This document shows positions 1-5,002 of a DNA stretch of 6,740 bases, piece after piece (positions within the stretch are counted from its first letter, which is position 1; each line of letters starts with the position of its first letter). The notes under the pieces are model-generated. The model was not told the origin of the DNA. It saw only the letters and a list, made by a program, of their open reading frames with translations, and ran no database searches. Origin of the DNA: Actinomycetales bacterium (GTDB lineage: Bacteria; Actinomycetota; Actinomycetes; Mycobacteriales; Mycobacteriaceae); NCBI GenBank assembly GCA_012838715.1, contig DUOR01000023.1, positions 1 through 6,740 of the forward strand, written 5' to 3'. A program made the translations under genes and the position numbers.

Positions 1-214
1 ACGCGAACTTGACCCGGCCCGGCGTCCAGGTGCCCGGGCCGATCAGGGTCGCGGCGCCCCCGGCGTCGGAAAGCGCGGCGGTGACGGGGCCGAGTTCGGC
101 GCTGCGCGTGCGCGCCTTCCGCGACACCGTGACCTCCTCGCCGGTCACGCGGACTACTGCCCCCGACAGGTGGAAGTCGAGGGCGGGGGGCGGGGTGCTG
201 GCGGGGTTGGGCAT
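1..214 (-). CDS. Unidentified protein, N-terminal 71 codons only (runs off left edge)
   Basis: Reading leftward from an ATG at 214-212, the frame stays open to the window edge, giving 71 residues of a protein whose C-terminus lies outside. It begins MPNPASTPPPALDFHLSGAV, continues with a basic segment (VTVSRKARTRSAEL) and then a Gly/Ala/Thr-rich stretch ending in TWTPGRVKFA. The alternation of hydrophobic and charged residues and the lack of stops look like genuine coding sequence, unlike the Pro/Arg-rich overlapping plus-strand frame. There is no signal peptide or membrane segment in the visible part. I do not recognise the family. No Shine-Dalgarno sequence precedes the ATG, but a TACGAT hexamer ends 7 bp upstream of it, suggesting a leaderless transcript. 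It is divergent from the HigA-like gene at 418 and shares a 203-bp control region with it. I am fairly sure it is a gene; its function is unknown. Confidence 0.6.
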   Translation of the reverse strand, partial: MPNPASTPPPALDFHLSGAVVRVTGEEVTVSRKARTRSAELGPVTAALSDAGGAATLIGPGTWTPGRVKFA

Positions 215-221
215 GCCGACG

Positions 222-250
222 ATCGTAGCCCGGCCATCATTTGCGAAGAA
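222..250 (-). promoter_or_regulatory. Candidate leaderless promoter of the left-edge gene
   Basis: On the minus strand a TACGAT -10 element (227-222) fits the actinobacterial TANNNT pattern and ends 7 bp before the ATG at 214, which would place the transcription start on the ATG itself. A weak -35-like TTCTTC (250-245) lies 17 bp further upstream, inside the inverted repeat at 242-256. The assignment rests on spacing and the -10 match only. Confidence 0.35.
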
Positions 251-256
251 TTCGCA
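242..256. promoter_or_regulatory. Perfect 6-3-6 inverted repeat, candidate operator
   Basis: The sequence TGCGAA-GAA-TTCGCA is a perfect palindrome with 6-bp arms around a 3-bp centre. It sits in the divergent region between the left-edge gene and the HigA-like gene and overlaps the proposed -35 of the leftward promoter. Size and symmetry suit a dimeric DNA-binding protein. It does not match the BioQ sites at 3488-3535. The HigA-like protein encoded at 418 is one candidate ligand, by proximity only. A related but degenerate string, TTGCGCGAA, occurs at 283-291. Confidence 0.35.
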
Positions 257-282
257 CTGGGGGTGTGATGGGGGTAACACCG

Positions 283-311
283 TTGCGCGAATGTGAGTTA
301 AGCCTCATTAT
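283..311 (+). promoter_or_regulatory. Candidate promoter of the HigA-like gene
   Basis: TTGCGC (283-288) and CATTAT (306-311) are separated by 17 bp and lie in the only notably AT-rich patch upstream of the gene at 418. Both hexamers are partial matches to the sigma-70-type consensus. Transcription would begin near 318, leaving a leader of about 100 nt that contains the AGGAG ribosome binding site at 406-410. Confidence 0.35.
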
Positions 312-417
312 TGTCCGCAAAAGAATCCCGACGACCCCGTCCCCCGTCAGGCGCACGCCGCCCACTCCGGATACGGTTGGCCCCGGCCACACCAGCCCAT
401 GGAACAGGAGAGTCCCG

Positions 418-648
418 ATGATCCAGCACCCCGGAACCGTCCTCAACGATCGCTTCCTCGAGCCCCGCGGCCTGAGCATCTACCGCCTCGCCGTCGCCAT
501 CGACGTCCCCAGCTCCAGCCTCGAACGATTCCGCTCCGGCCGGACCTCCGTCAGCCCGGACCTCGCCAACCGCCTCGCCGGCTACTTCGGCACCGACGCC
601 GAATACTGGCTCAACACCCAGAACGACTTCGACCGGATGGCGGCCTGA
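418..648 (+). CDS. HigA-family antitoxin-like helix-turn-helix protein, orphan
   Basis: The gene encodes a 76-residue helix-turn-helix protein of the HigA (VapI-like) addiction-module antitoxin family. Visible hallmarks are the N-terminal HPGTVLNDRFLEPRGLS (residues 4-20), the HTH core from about residue 19 to 45 (LSIYRLAVAIDVPSSSLERF), and the family tail with RLAGYFGTDAEYWLN and a final NDFD. Family members bind operator DNA and, when paired, neutralise HigB, a ribosome-dependent mRNase. The start is set by AGGAG at 406-410, 7 bp before the ATG; upstream in-frame starts would add sequence unlike the family. HigB is usually encoded immediately upstream, but the 203 bp before this gene have no room for a HigB-sized protein, and glgX converges 13 bp downstream. 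It is therefore probably a stand-alone regulator or the remnant of a toxin-antitoxin pair. Family assignment is strong; role is inferred. Confidence 0.85.
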   Translation: MIQHPGTVLNDRFLEPRGLSIYRLAVAIDVPSSSLERFRSGRTSVSPDLANRLAGYFGTDAEYWLNTQNDFDRMAA

Positions 649-661
649 CCCCGGTGCCCGG

Positions 662-2803
662 CTAGTGCTTCTCGATGAGCACAATCGTCGACCGCGCCGG
701 CACCCGCAGCTCACCCTCGGGCTCGACGATCCGCTCCCGCGTGGGGCGGCCCGTCAGCTCGGTGGTGTCGAGGATGACCTCCCACATCGGGGCGTATTCC
801 GTGCCCGGGATCTGGAAGGTGATGTCCTCGTGGTGAGCGTTGAAGCACAGCAGGAAGCTGTCGTCGACGACGCGCTGGCCGCGGCGATCCGGCTCCTCGA
901 TCGCCTTGCCGTTCAGCCAGACCATCAGTGACTTGCCGAAGTCGAAGTCCCAGTCCTCCTGCGTCATCACACGGCCCTCGTGGGTAAGCCACGCGATGTC
1001 GCGGTCGTCGGTCTCCGCGCCCAGCGGGCCGCCCTTCAGGAAGCGGCGGCGGCGGAACACCGGGTGATCCGACCGCAGCTGGATGAGGAACCGCAGGAAA
1101 TCGACCAGCTCCGAGTTGGTGCGGACCTGGTTCCAGTCCATCCACGCCAGCTGATTGTCCTGGCAGTAGACGTTGTTGTTGCCCTTCTGGCTGCGGCCCA
1201 TCTCGTCGCCGTGGCTGATCATCGGCGTGCCCTGGGACAGCAGCAGCGTGGTCAGGAAGTTCCGGCGCTGCTGGGCCCGCAGCCGCAGGATGGTCTCGTC
1301 GTCGGTGTAGCCCTCGACGCCGCAGTTCCACGACCGGTTGTGGCTCTCGCCGTCGCGGTTGTCCTCGCCGTTGGCCATGTTGTGCTTGTGGTTGTAACTG
1401 ACCAGGTCGTTCAGCGTGAACCCGTCGTGGGCGGTGACGAAGTTGATCGACGCCGTCGGGCGGCGGCCGTTGTTGGCGTACAGGTCGGAGGAGCCCGTGA
1501 TGCGGGACGCGAACTCGCCCAGCGTCGACGGCTCACCGCGCCAGTAGTCGCGGATGGTGTCGCGGTACTTTCCGTTCCACTCGGTCCACTGCGGCGGGAA
1601 GTTGCCCACCTGGTAGCCGCCCTCGCCGACGTCCCACGGCTCGGCGATGAGCTTCACCTGGCTGACGATCGGGTCCTGCTGCACGAGGTCGAAGAACGCC
1701 GCCAGGCGGTCGACGTCGTGGAATTCGCGGGCCAGCGTCGACGCGAGGTCGAAGCGGAAACCGTCGACGTGCATCTCGGACACCCAGTAGCGAAGGGAGT
1801 CCATGATGAGCTGCAGCGTGTGCGGGTGGCGGACGTTCAGGCTGTTGCCGGTGCCCGTGTAGTCCATGTAGTGGTACTCGTCGCCCTCGACGAGGCGGTA
1901 GTAGGCGCTGTTGTCGATGCCGCGGAAGCAGATCGTCGGGCCCATGTGGTTGCCCTCGGCGGTGTGGTTGTACACCACGTCGAGGATGACCTCGATGCCG
2001 GCGTCGTGGAACGCGCGGACCATGCCCTTGAACTCGCTGACGGCGCCGCCCGGCTTCGTCGACGCGGCGTAGTCCTGGTGCGGGGCGAAGAAGCCGAAGG
2101 TGTTGTAGCCCCAGTAGTTGCGCATGCCCAGTTCACGCAGGCGATCGTCCTGCAGGAACTGGTGCACCGGCATCAGCTCGATCGCGGTGACGCCGAGGTC
2201 CTTCAGGTAGTTGATGATCGCCGGGTGCGCCAGGCCCGCGTAGGTGCCGCGGAGGCTGTCCGGCACGTCCGGGTGGGTCATGGTCATGCCCTTGACGTGG
2301 GCCTCGTAGATGACCGTCTCCGCGTAGGAGTGGTTCGGGGCGCGGTCGGTGGCCCAGTCGAAGAACGGGTTGATGACCACCGACGTCATCGTGTGGCCGA
2401 GGCTGTCCTCCTGGTTGCGCTTCGACGGGTCCTCCATGTCGTAGCTGAACAGGGAGGTGTGGCCGTCGAAGTCGCCGTCGAACGCTTTGGCGTAGGGGTC
2501 GACCAACAGCTTGCTCGGGTCGCAGCGGTGCCCGTTGTGCGGGTCCCACGGGCCGTGCACGCGGTAGGCGTAGCGCTGGCCGGGGGCGACGCCGGGGAGG
2601 TAGCAGTGCCAGATGTGGGCGTCGACCTCCTCCAGCGGGATGCGGGTTTCGTTGCCTTCCTTGTCGATGAGGCACAGCTCCACGAGTTCCGCGACATCCG
2701 AGAAGAGTGCGAAGTTGGTGCCCGCCCCGTCATAGGTGGATCCGAGGGGGTACTGATCTCCGGGCCAGACCTGGTAGTCGCCGACCATGCGCACATTTGT
2801 CAT
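662..2803 (-). CDS. glgX: Glycogen debranching enzyme GlgX (GH13 isoamylase type)
   Basis: GlgX hydrolyses alpha-1,6 branch linkages of phosphorylase-trimmed glycogen in the cytoplasm, releasing short maltodextrins. The 713-residue protein has an N-terminal CBM48/isoamylase-type domain (about residues 14-115, beginning YPLGSTYDGAGTNFALFSD), then a GH13 barrel and a C-terminal beta domain. Catalytic motifs are complete: DVVYNH (275-280), DGFRFD with nucleophile D352, AEPWD with acid/base E388, and TAHD with D460. Length is normal to slightly long for the family. I prefer the ATG at 2803: a TATGGT -10 element ends 7 bp upstream of it, and the alternative ATG at 2815 lies inside that element with no Shine-Dalgarno sequence. 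Starting at 2815 would add only four residues. It lies downstream of bioQ on the same strand with a 76-bp gap and no clear terminator, so some read-through is possible, but its function is unrelated to biotin. Confidence 0.96.
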   Translation of the reverse strand: MTNVRMVGDYQVWPGDQYPLGSTYDGAGTNFALFSDVAELVELCLIDKEGNETRIPLEEVDAHIWHCYLPGVAPGQRYAYRVHGPWDPHNGHRCDPSKLLVDPYAKAFDGDFDGHTSLFSYDMEDPSKRNQEDSLGHTMTSVVINPFFDWATDRAPNHSYAETVIYEAHVKGMTMTHPDVPDSLRGTYAGLAHPAIINYLKDLGVTAIELMPVHQFLQDDRLRELGMRNYWGYNTFGFFAPHQDYAASTKPGGAVSEFKGMVRAFHDAGIEVILDVVYNHTAEGNHMGPTICFRGIDNSAYYRLVEGDEYHYMDYTGTGNSLNVRHPHTLQLIMDSLRYWVSEMHVDGFRFDLASTLAREFHDVDRLAAFFDLVQQDPIVSQVKLIAEPWDVGEGGYQVGNFPPQWTEWNGKYRDTIRDYWRGEPSTLGEFASRITGSSDLYANNGRRPTASINFVTAHDGFTLNDLVSYNHKHNMANGEDNRDGESHNRSWNCGVEGYTDDETILRLRAQQRRNFLTTLLLSQGTPMISHGDEMGRSQKGNNNVYCQDNQLAWMDWNQVRTNSELVDFLRFLIQLRSDHPVFRRRRFLKGGPLGAETDDRDIAWLTHEGRVMTQEDWDFDFGKSLMVWLNGKAIEEPDRRGQRVVDDSFLLCFNAHHEDITFQIPGTEYAPMWEVILDTTELTGRPTRERIVEPEGELRVPARSTIVLIEKH

Positions 2804-2810
2804 GGGAATA

Positions 2811-2816
2811 ACCATA
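2811..2816 (-). promoter_or_regulatory. Candidate -10 element for leaderless glgX transcript
   Basis: The minus-strand hexamer TATGGT (2816-2811) fits TANNNT and ends exactly 7 bp before the ATG at 2803, so the first transcribed base would be the A of the start codon. No ribosome binding site precedes either candidate start. No convincing -35 hexamer is seen at 16-18 bp upstream, which is common for actinobacterial promoters. Confidence 0.4.
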
Positions 2817-2879
2817 GCGTGGCTGAAAGCACGGTAAGTGACGCGCGGCCCGCCGGGTGGAACCTCTTGCGGGGCCCGG

Positions 2880-3440
2880 TCAGCTTTCCGACGCCATGCC
2901 CGCCAGAATCAGCGCCGTGCCGTTGGCGATCCTCCGGTCCGAGTGGCCGGGCGCGTCGCCGCCGGACACTTCGGCGAGGTGGCCCGCGGTCTGCTCGTCG
3001 ACCGTGGCGCCGAGGATGAAGTAGACGAGCGTGGCCGCCGCGTCCCCGGTGTCGTCCGCAGAGGCGAGGGCCGGGGCGTCGGCAAGCATGGGGGCGAGCA
3101 GATCCGCCGGCCGCACCGTCGCGGTGCTGGTGGCCAGCGCGGCGGACACGACTTCCGCGCCGTCGCGGTGGGAGGTCAGGCAATCGTGCAGGGCCACCGC
3201 GAACGCCCGGGCATTGGCGCGCCAGTCGGCGTCCGGGTCGGTGCCGAACTCGCGCAGCGGCTCCAGGAGGCGGTCGGCGACGGCGCCGAGGAGGGCCTGC
3301 TTGGACGGGAAATGCCAGTACATCGCGCCGGCGGCGGCGTCGAGGTGCCGGGCGAGGCGGCGGATGGTCAAGTCCTGGAGGCCGAACTCGTCGAGGATCT
3401 CCAGCGCCGCGTCCATGATGATGTCCTTGGTCAGCTGCAC
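2880..3440 (-). CDS. bioQ: TetR-family repressor of biotin genes, BioQ
   Basis: This 186-residue protein is a one-domain-plus-ligand-domain TetR regulator. The DNA-binding part covers residues 1-48 (TKDIIMDAALEILDEFG, then the HTH LTIRRLARHLDAAAGAMYWHF with the typical Y-W-H-F-x-S-K ending); residues from about 65 form the helical C-terminal dimer/ligand domain. I assign it as BioQ, the actinobacterial biotin repressor, because it is divergent from bioB and the shared control region has two palindromes of the BioQ type (TGAAC-N3-GTTAC reported in C. glutamicum). As I recall, bioQ also neighbours glgX in C. glutamicum. The start is GTG at 3440; an internal ATG at 3416 has an AAGGA sequence before it but would remove the start of helix 1. 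No Shine-Dalgarno precedes the GTG, and a TAACCT -10 suggests a leaderless mRNA. Autoregulation is plausible but not shown. TetR membership is certain; BioQ is well supported by context. Confidence 0.88.
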   Translation of the reverse strand: MQLTKDIIMDAALEILDEFGLQDLTIRRLARHLDAAAGAMYWHFPSKQALLGAVADRLLEPLREFGTDPDADWRANARAFAVALHDCLTSHRDGAEVVSAALATSTATVRPADLLAPMLADAPALASADDTGDAAATLVYFILGATVDEQTAGHLAEVSGGDAPGHSDRRIANGTALILAGMASES

Positions 3441-3446
3441 ATCGCC

Positions 3447-3452
3447 AGGTTA
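3447..3452 (-). promoter_or_regulatory. Candidate -10 element for leaderless bioQ transcript
   Basis: On the minus strand TAACCT (3452-3447) fits TANNNT and ends 6 bp before the GTG start at 3440, the spacing expected if transcription begins at or next to the start codon. No -35 match is evident. The hexamer lies within the self-complementary GGTTAACC at 3448-3455. The nearer BioQ palindrome (3488-3500) begins about 35 bp upstream of this element, so direct occlusion of RNA polymerase here is less obvious than at bioB. Confidence 0.3.
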
Positions 3453-3486
3453 ACCAAAGTGCCGGGAGGGGTGGCCGGGGCGTTTC

Positions 3487-3516
3487 TTGAACACTGTTCG
3501 GGAACCGGGGTACATT
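3487..3516 (+). promoter_or_regulatory. Candidate bioB-bsaP promoter
   Basis: TTGAAC (3487-3492) as -35 and TACATT (3511-3516) as -10 are separated by 18 bp and each match four of six consensus bases. Transcription would start near 3523, giving a leader of roughly 57 nt with AGGAG at 3570-3574. The left BioQ palindrome covers the -35 and the right one covers the predicted start point, a layout that suits repression by blocking polymerase. Confidence 0.5.
3488..3500. promoter_or_regulatory. BioQ operator 1
   Basis: TGAAC-ACT-GTTCG has perfect GAAC/GTTC arms around a 3-bp centre and resembles the BioQ consensus TGAAC-N3-GTTAC described for C. glutamicum. It overlaps the proposed -35 of bioB. 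Its centre is 35 bp from that of the second site. Confidence 0.75.
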
Positions 3517-3522
3517 CGCACT

Positions 3523-3535
3523 CGAACATCGTTCA
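3523..3535. promoter_or_regulatory. BioQ operator 2
   Basis: CGAAC-ATC-GTTCA is a second palindrome of the same type, sharing GAACA-n-n-GTTC with the first. It sits over the predicted transcription start of bioB, between the -10 and the ribosome binding site. Two related palindromes in one short intergenic region beside a TetR gene make chance occurrence unlikely. Confidence 0.75.
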
Positions 3536-3579
3536 GGTTTCATCCGCGATGACCCCCGTACCGCCGACCAGGAGCACCC

Positions 3580-4590
3580 ATGACCGCTGACGCCACCACC
3601 GACATCCTCGAACTCGCCCGGGAGAAGGTGCTCGGACGGGGTGAAGGCCTCGACCACGCCGAGACGCTCGCCGTGCTCCGGCTCGACGACGACCGCATCG
3701 ACGAACTCCTCGCCCTCGCCCACGAGGTCCGCCTGAAGTGGTGCGGCGAGGAGGTCGAGGTCGAGGGCATCATCTCCCTCAAGACCGGCGGCTGCCCCGA
3801 GGACTGCCACTTCTGCTCGCAGTCCGGCCTGTTCCAGTCGCCGGTGCGCAGCGCCTGGCTGGACATCCCCGCCCTCGTCGACGCCGCGAAGCAGACCCAG
3901 AAGACCGGCGCCACCGAATTCTGCATCGTCGCCGCCGTCAAGGGCCCGGACGAGTCCCTGCTGTCGCAGCTCGAGCAGGCCGTCAAGGCGATTCAGGCGG
4001 AGGTCGACATCAACGTCGCGGCATCCGTCGGCATCCTGACCCAGGACCAGGTCGACCGCCTCGCCCGCGCCGGCGTCCACCGCTACAACCACAACCTCGA
4101 GACCGCGAAGTCGCACTTCCCGAACGTCGTGACCACCCACTCCTGGGAAGACCGCGCCGAAACCCTCCGGATGGTCCGCGACGCCGGCATGGAGGTCTGC
4201 TCCGGCGGCATCCTCGGCATGGGCGAAACCCTCGAGCAGCGCGCCGAGTTCGCCCAGGACCTCGCGGCCCTCGACCCGACCGAAGTCCCCATGAACTTCC
4301 TCGACCCCCGCCCGGGCACCCCGTTCGAGGGCCGTGAGCCGCTCCCCGCGAAGGACGCCCTCCGCGCCATCGGCGCGTTCCGCCTCGCCCTGCCGAAGAC
4401 CATCCTCCGTTTCGCCGGCGGCCGCGAGCTCACCCTCGGCGACCTCGGCGCGGAGCAGGGCCTGCTCGGCGGCATCAACGCCGTCATCGTGGGCAACTAC
4501 CTGACCACCCTCGGCCGTCCCGCCGAGGAGGACCTCGACCTGTTGGGCAAAATCCGCCTGCCCATCAAGGCCCTGAACGCGACGGTCTGA
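3580..4590 (+). CDS. bioB: Biotin synthase BioB (BsaP-dependent actinobacterial type)
   Basis: BioB is a radical-SAM enzyme that inserts sulfur into dethiobiotin to form biotin, the last step of the pathway. The 336-residue protein has the radical-SAM cluster motif C72-x3-C76-x2-C79 in [18 protein letters not shown] and the family motifs YNHNLET (169-175), [10 protein letters not shown] (207-216) and LRFAGGRE (276-283). Equivalents of three of the four E. coli [2Fe-2S] ligands are present: C115 (Cys97), C207 (Cys188) and R277 (Arg260). The position of E. coli Cys128 is alanine (A147), and no cysteine occurs between 116 and 206. That is notable because BioB enzymes of this lineage need the partner BsaP, encoded 3 bp downstream. 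The ATG at 3580 has AGGAG 5 bp upstream. The promoter carries two probable BioQ operators. Identity is certain; the consequence of the missing cysteine is inference. Confidence 0.97.
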   Translation: MTADATTDILELAREKVLGRGEGLDHAETLAVLRLDDDRIDELLALAHEVRLKWCGEEVEVEGIISLKTGGCPEDCHFCSQSGLFQSPVRSAWLDIPALVDAAKQTQKTGATEFCIVAAVKGPDESLLSQLEQAVKAIQAEVDINVAASVGILTQDQVDRLARAGVHRYNHNLETAKSHFPNVVTTHSWEDRAETLRMVRDAGMEVCSGGILGMGETLEQRAEFAQDLAALDPTEVPMNFLDPRPGTPFEGREPLPAKDALRAIGAFRLALPKTILRFAGGRELTLGDLGAEQGLLGGINAVIVGNYLTTLGRPAEEDLDLLGKIRLPIKALNATV

Positions 4591-4593
4591 CCG

Positions 4594-4923
4594 ATGACCA
4601 CCGGAACCAGCGCCGGATCCGGCACCGCGTCGCCGTGGGGTCGCCGCCCCACGGTGCGCGCGACGAAGCCGGGCGAGGGGCAGGGCACGCTGCTGCGCGC
4701 CATCCTGCTTGCCGACGACCCGATCTACGACCCTTTCACCGGCGCCAACCTCGCCGAGGGCGAAGTCCGGCGGCGATCCGTCTCCGCCCGCGCCGGGCTG
4801 GAGGCGCCGCGGTACTGCCAGCTGTGCGGCCGCCGCATGGTCGTGCAGGTGCGGCCCGACGGTTGGGACGCCACCTGCTCCCGCCACGGCGACGTCGACT
4901 CGGCCCTGCTGGAGCAGCGCTGA
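4594..4923 (+). CDS. bsaP: Biotin synthase auxiliary protein BsaP
   Basis: This 109-residue protein follows bioB after 3 bp and is almost certainly co-transcribed with it; there is no clear Shine-Dalgarno of its own, so translational coupling to bioB is likely. It corresponds to the Rv1590-type proteins found next to bioB in actinobacteria, named BsaP after work showing that M. tuberculosis BioB needs it to convert dethiobiotin to biotin. Visible features are a low-complexity N-terminus (about 1-30), a central segment [14 protein letters not shown] (37-50), and a C-terminal C75-x2-C78-x16-C95-x2-H98 set able to bind a metal or Fe-S cluster. It is longer than the roughly 80 residues I recall for the mycobacterial protein, owing mainly to the N-terminal extension. 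No signal peptide or membrane helix is seen. Context and the cysteine pattern make the call strong; which residues act as ligands is inferred. Confidence 0.88.
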   Translation: MTTGTSAGSGTASPWGRRPTVRATKPGEGQGTLLRAILLADDPIYDPFTGANLAEGEVRRRSVSARAGLEAPRYCQLCGRRMVVQVRPDGWDATCSRHGDVDSALLEQR

Positions 4924-4960
4924 CGGGCGTTGCCCCGGGGTTGCGGTTGTCGCATCTGGC

Positions 4961-5002
4961 CGCATCAGAATCAACCCGCATCAGAATCAACCCGCATCAG
5001 AA
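4961..5002. repeat. 16-bp tandem repeat, about 2.6 copies
   Basis: CGCATCAGAATCAACC occurs twice head to tail (4961-4976 and 4977-4992), followed by a 10-bp partial third copy (4993-5002). The partial copy includes the TGA stop of the HNH gene (4999-4997 on the minus strand), so the array looks like local duplication of that gene's 3' end. On the minus strand each unit carries TGA triplets. It lies in the convergent gap after bsaP. I see no rho-independent terminator in the gap, only a CCCCGGGG palindrome at 4933-4940 without a T-run. Confidence 0.85.

Noticed and set aside
9..296. A 95-codon plus-strand frame at the left end
   Set aside because: It is antisense to the left-edge minus-strand gene, has no ribosome binding site, and runs through the divergent control region.
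241..417. An upstream extension of the HigA-like gene, or a small HigB toxin in this interval
   Set aside because: The extension adds 59 residues unlike the family and crosses the proposed promoter. No frame here is long enough for a HigB-type toxin, and AGGAG at 406-410 fixes the start at 418.
980..3019. A 679-codon open frame on the plus strand across glgX
   Set aside because: It is the antisense shadow of glgX. Its translation is dominated by Val, Ala, Arg and Asp with no recognisable domain, as expected opposite a GC-rich gene, whereas the minus-strand frame has complete GH13 catalytic motifs.
3447..3459. GGTTAACC region considered as a DtxR-type box upstream of bioQ
   Set aside because: Only about 10 of 19 consensus positions match; the AT-rich core is better explained as the TAACCT -10 element.
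4933..4940. CCCCGGGG considered as the stem of a terminator after bsaP
   Set aside because: The flanks do not pair, the stem would have no loop, and no T-run follows in either direction.
2800..4974. A 724-codon open frame on the minus strand spanning bioQ, bioB and bsaP
   Set aside because: It runs antisense to bioB and bsaP and out of frame with bioQ. Its composition is repetitive Gly/Ala/Arg/Asp with no domain, and it crosses two promoters with clear gene starts.
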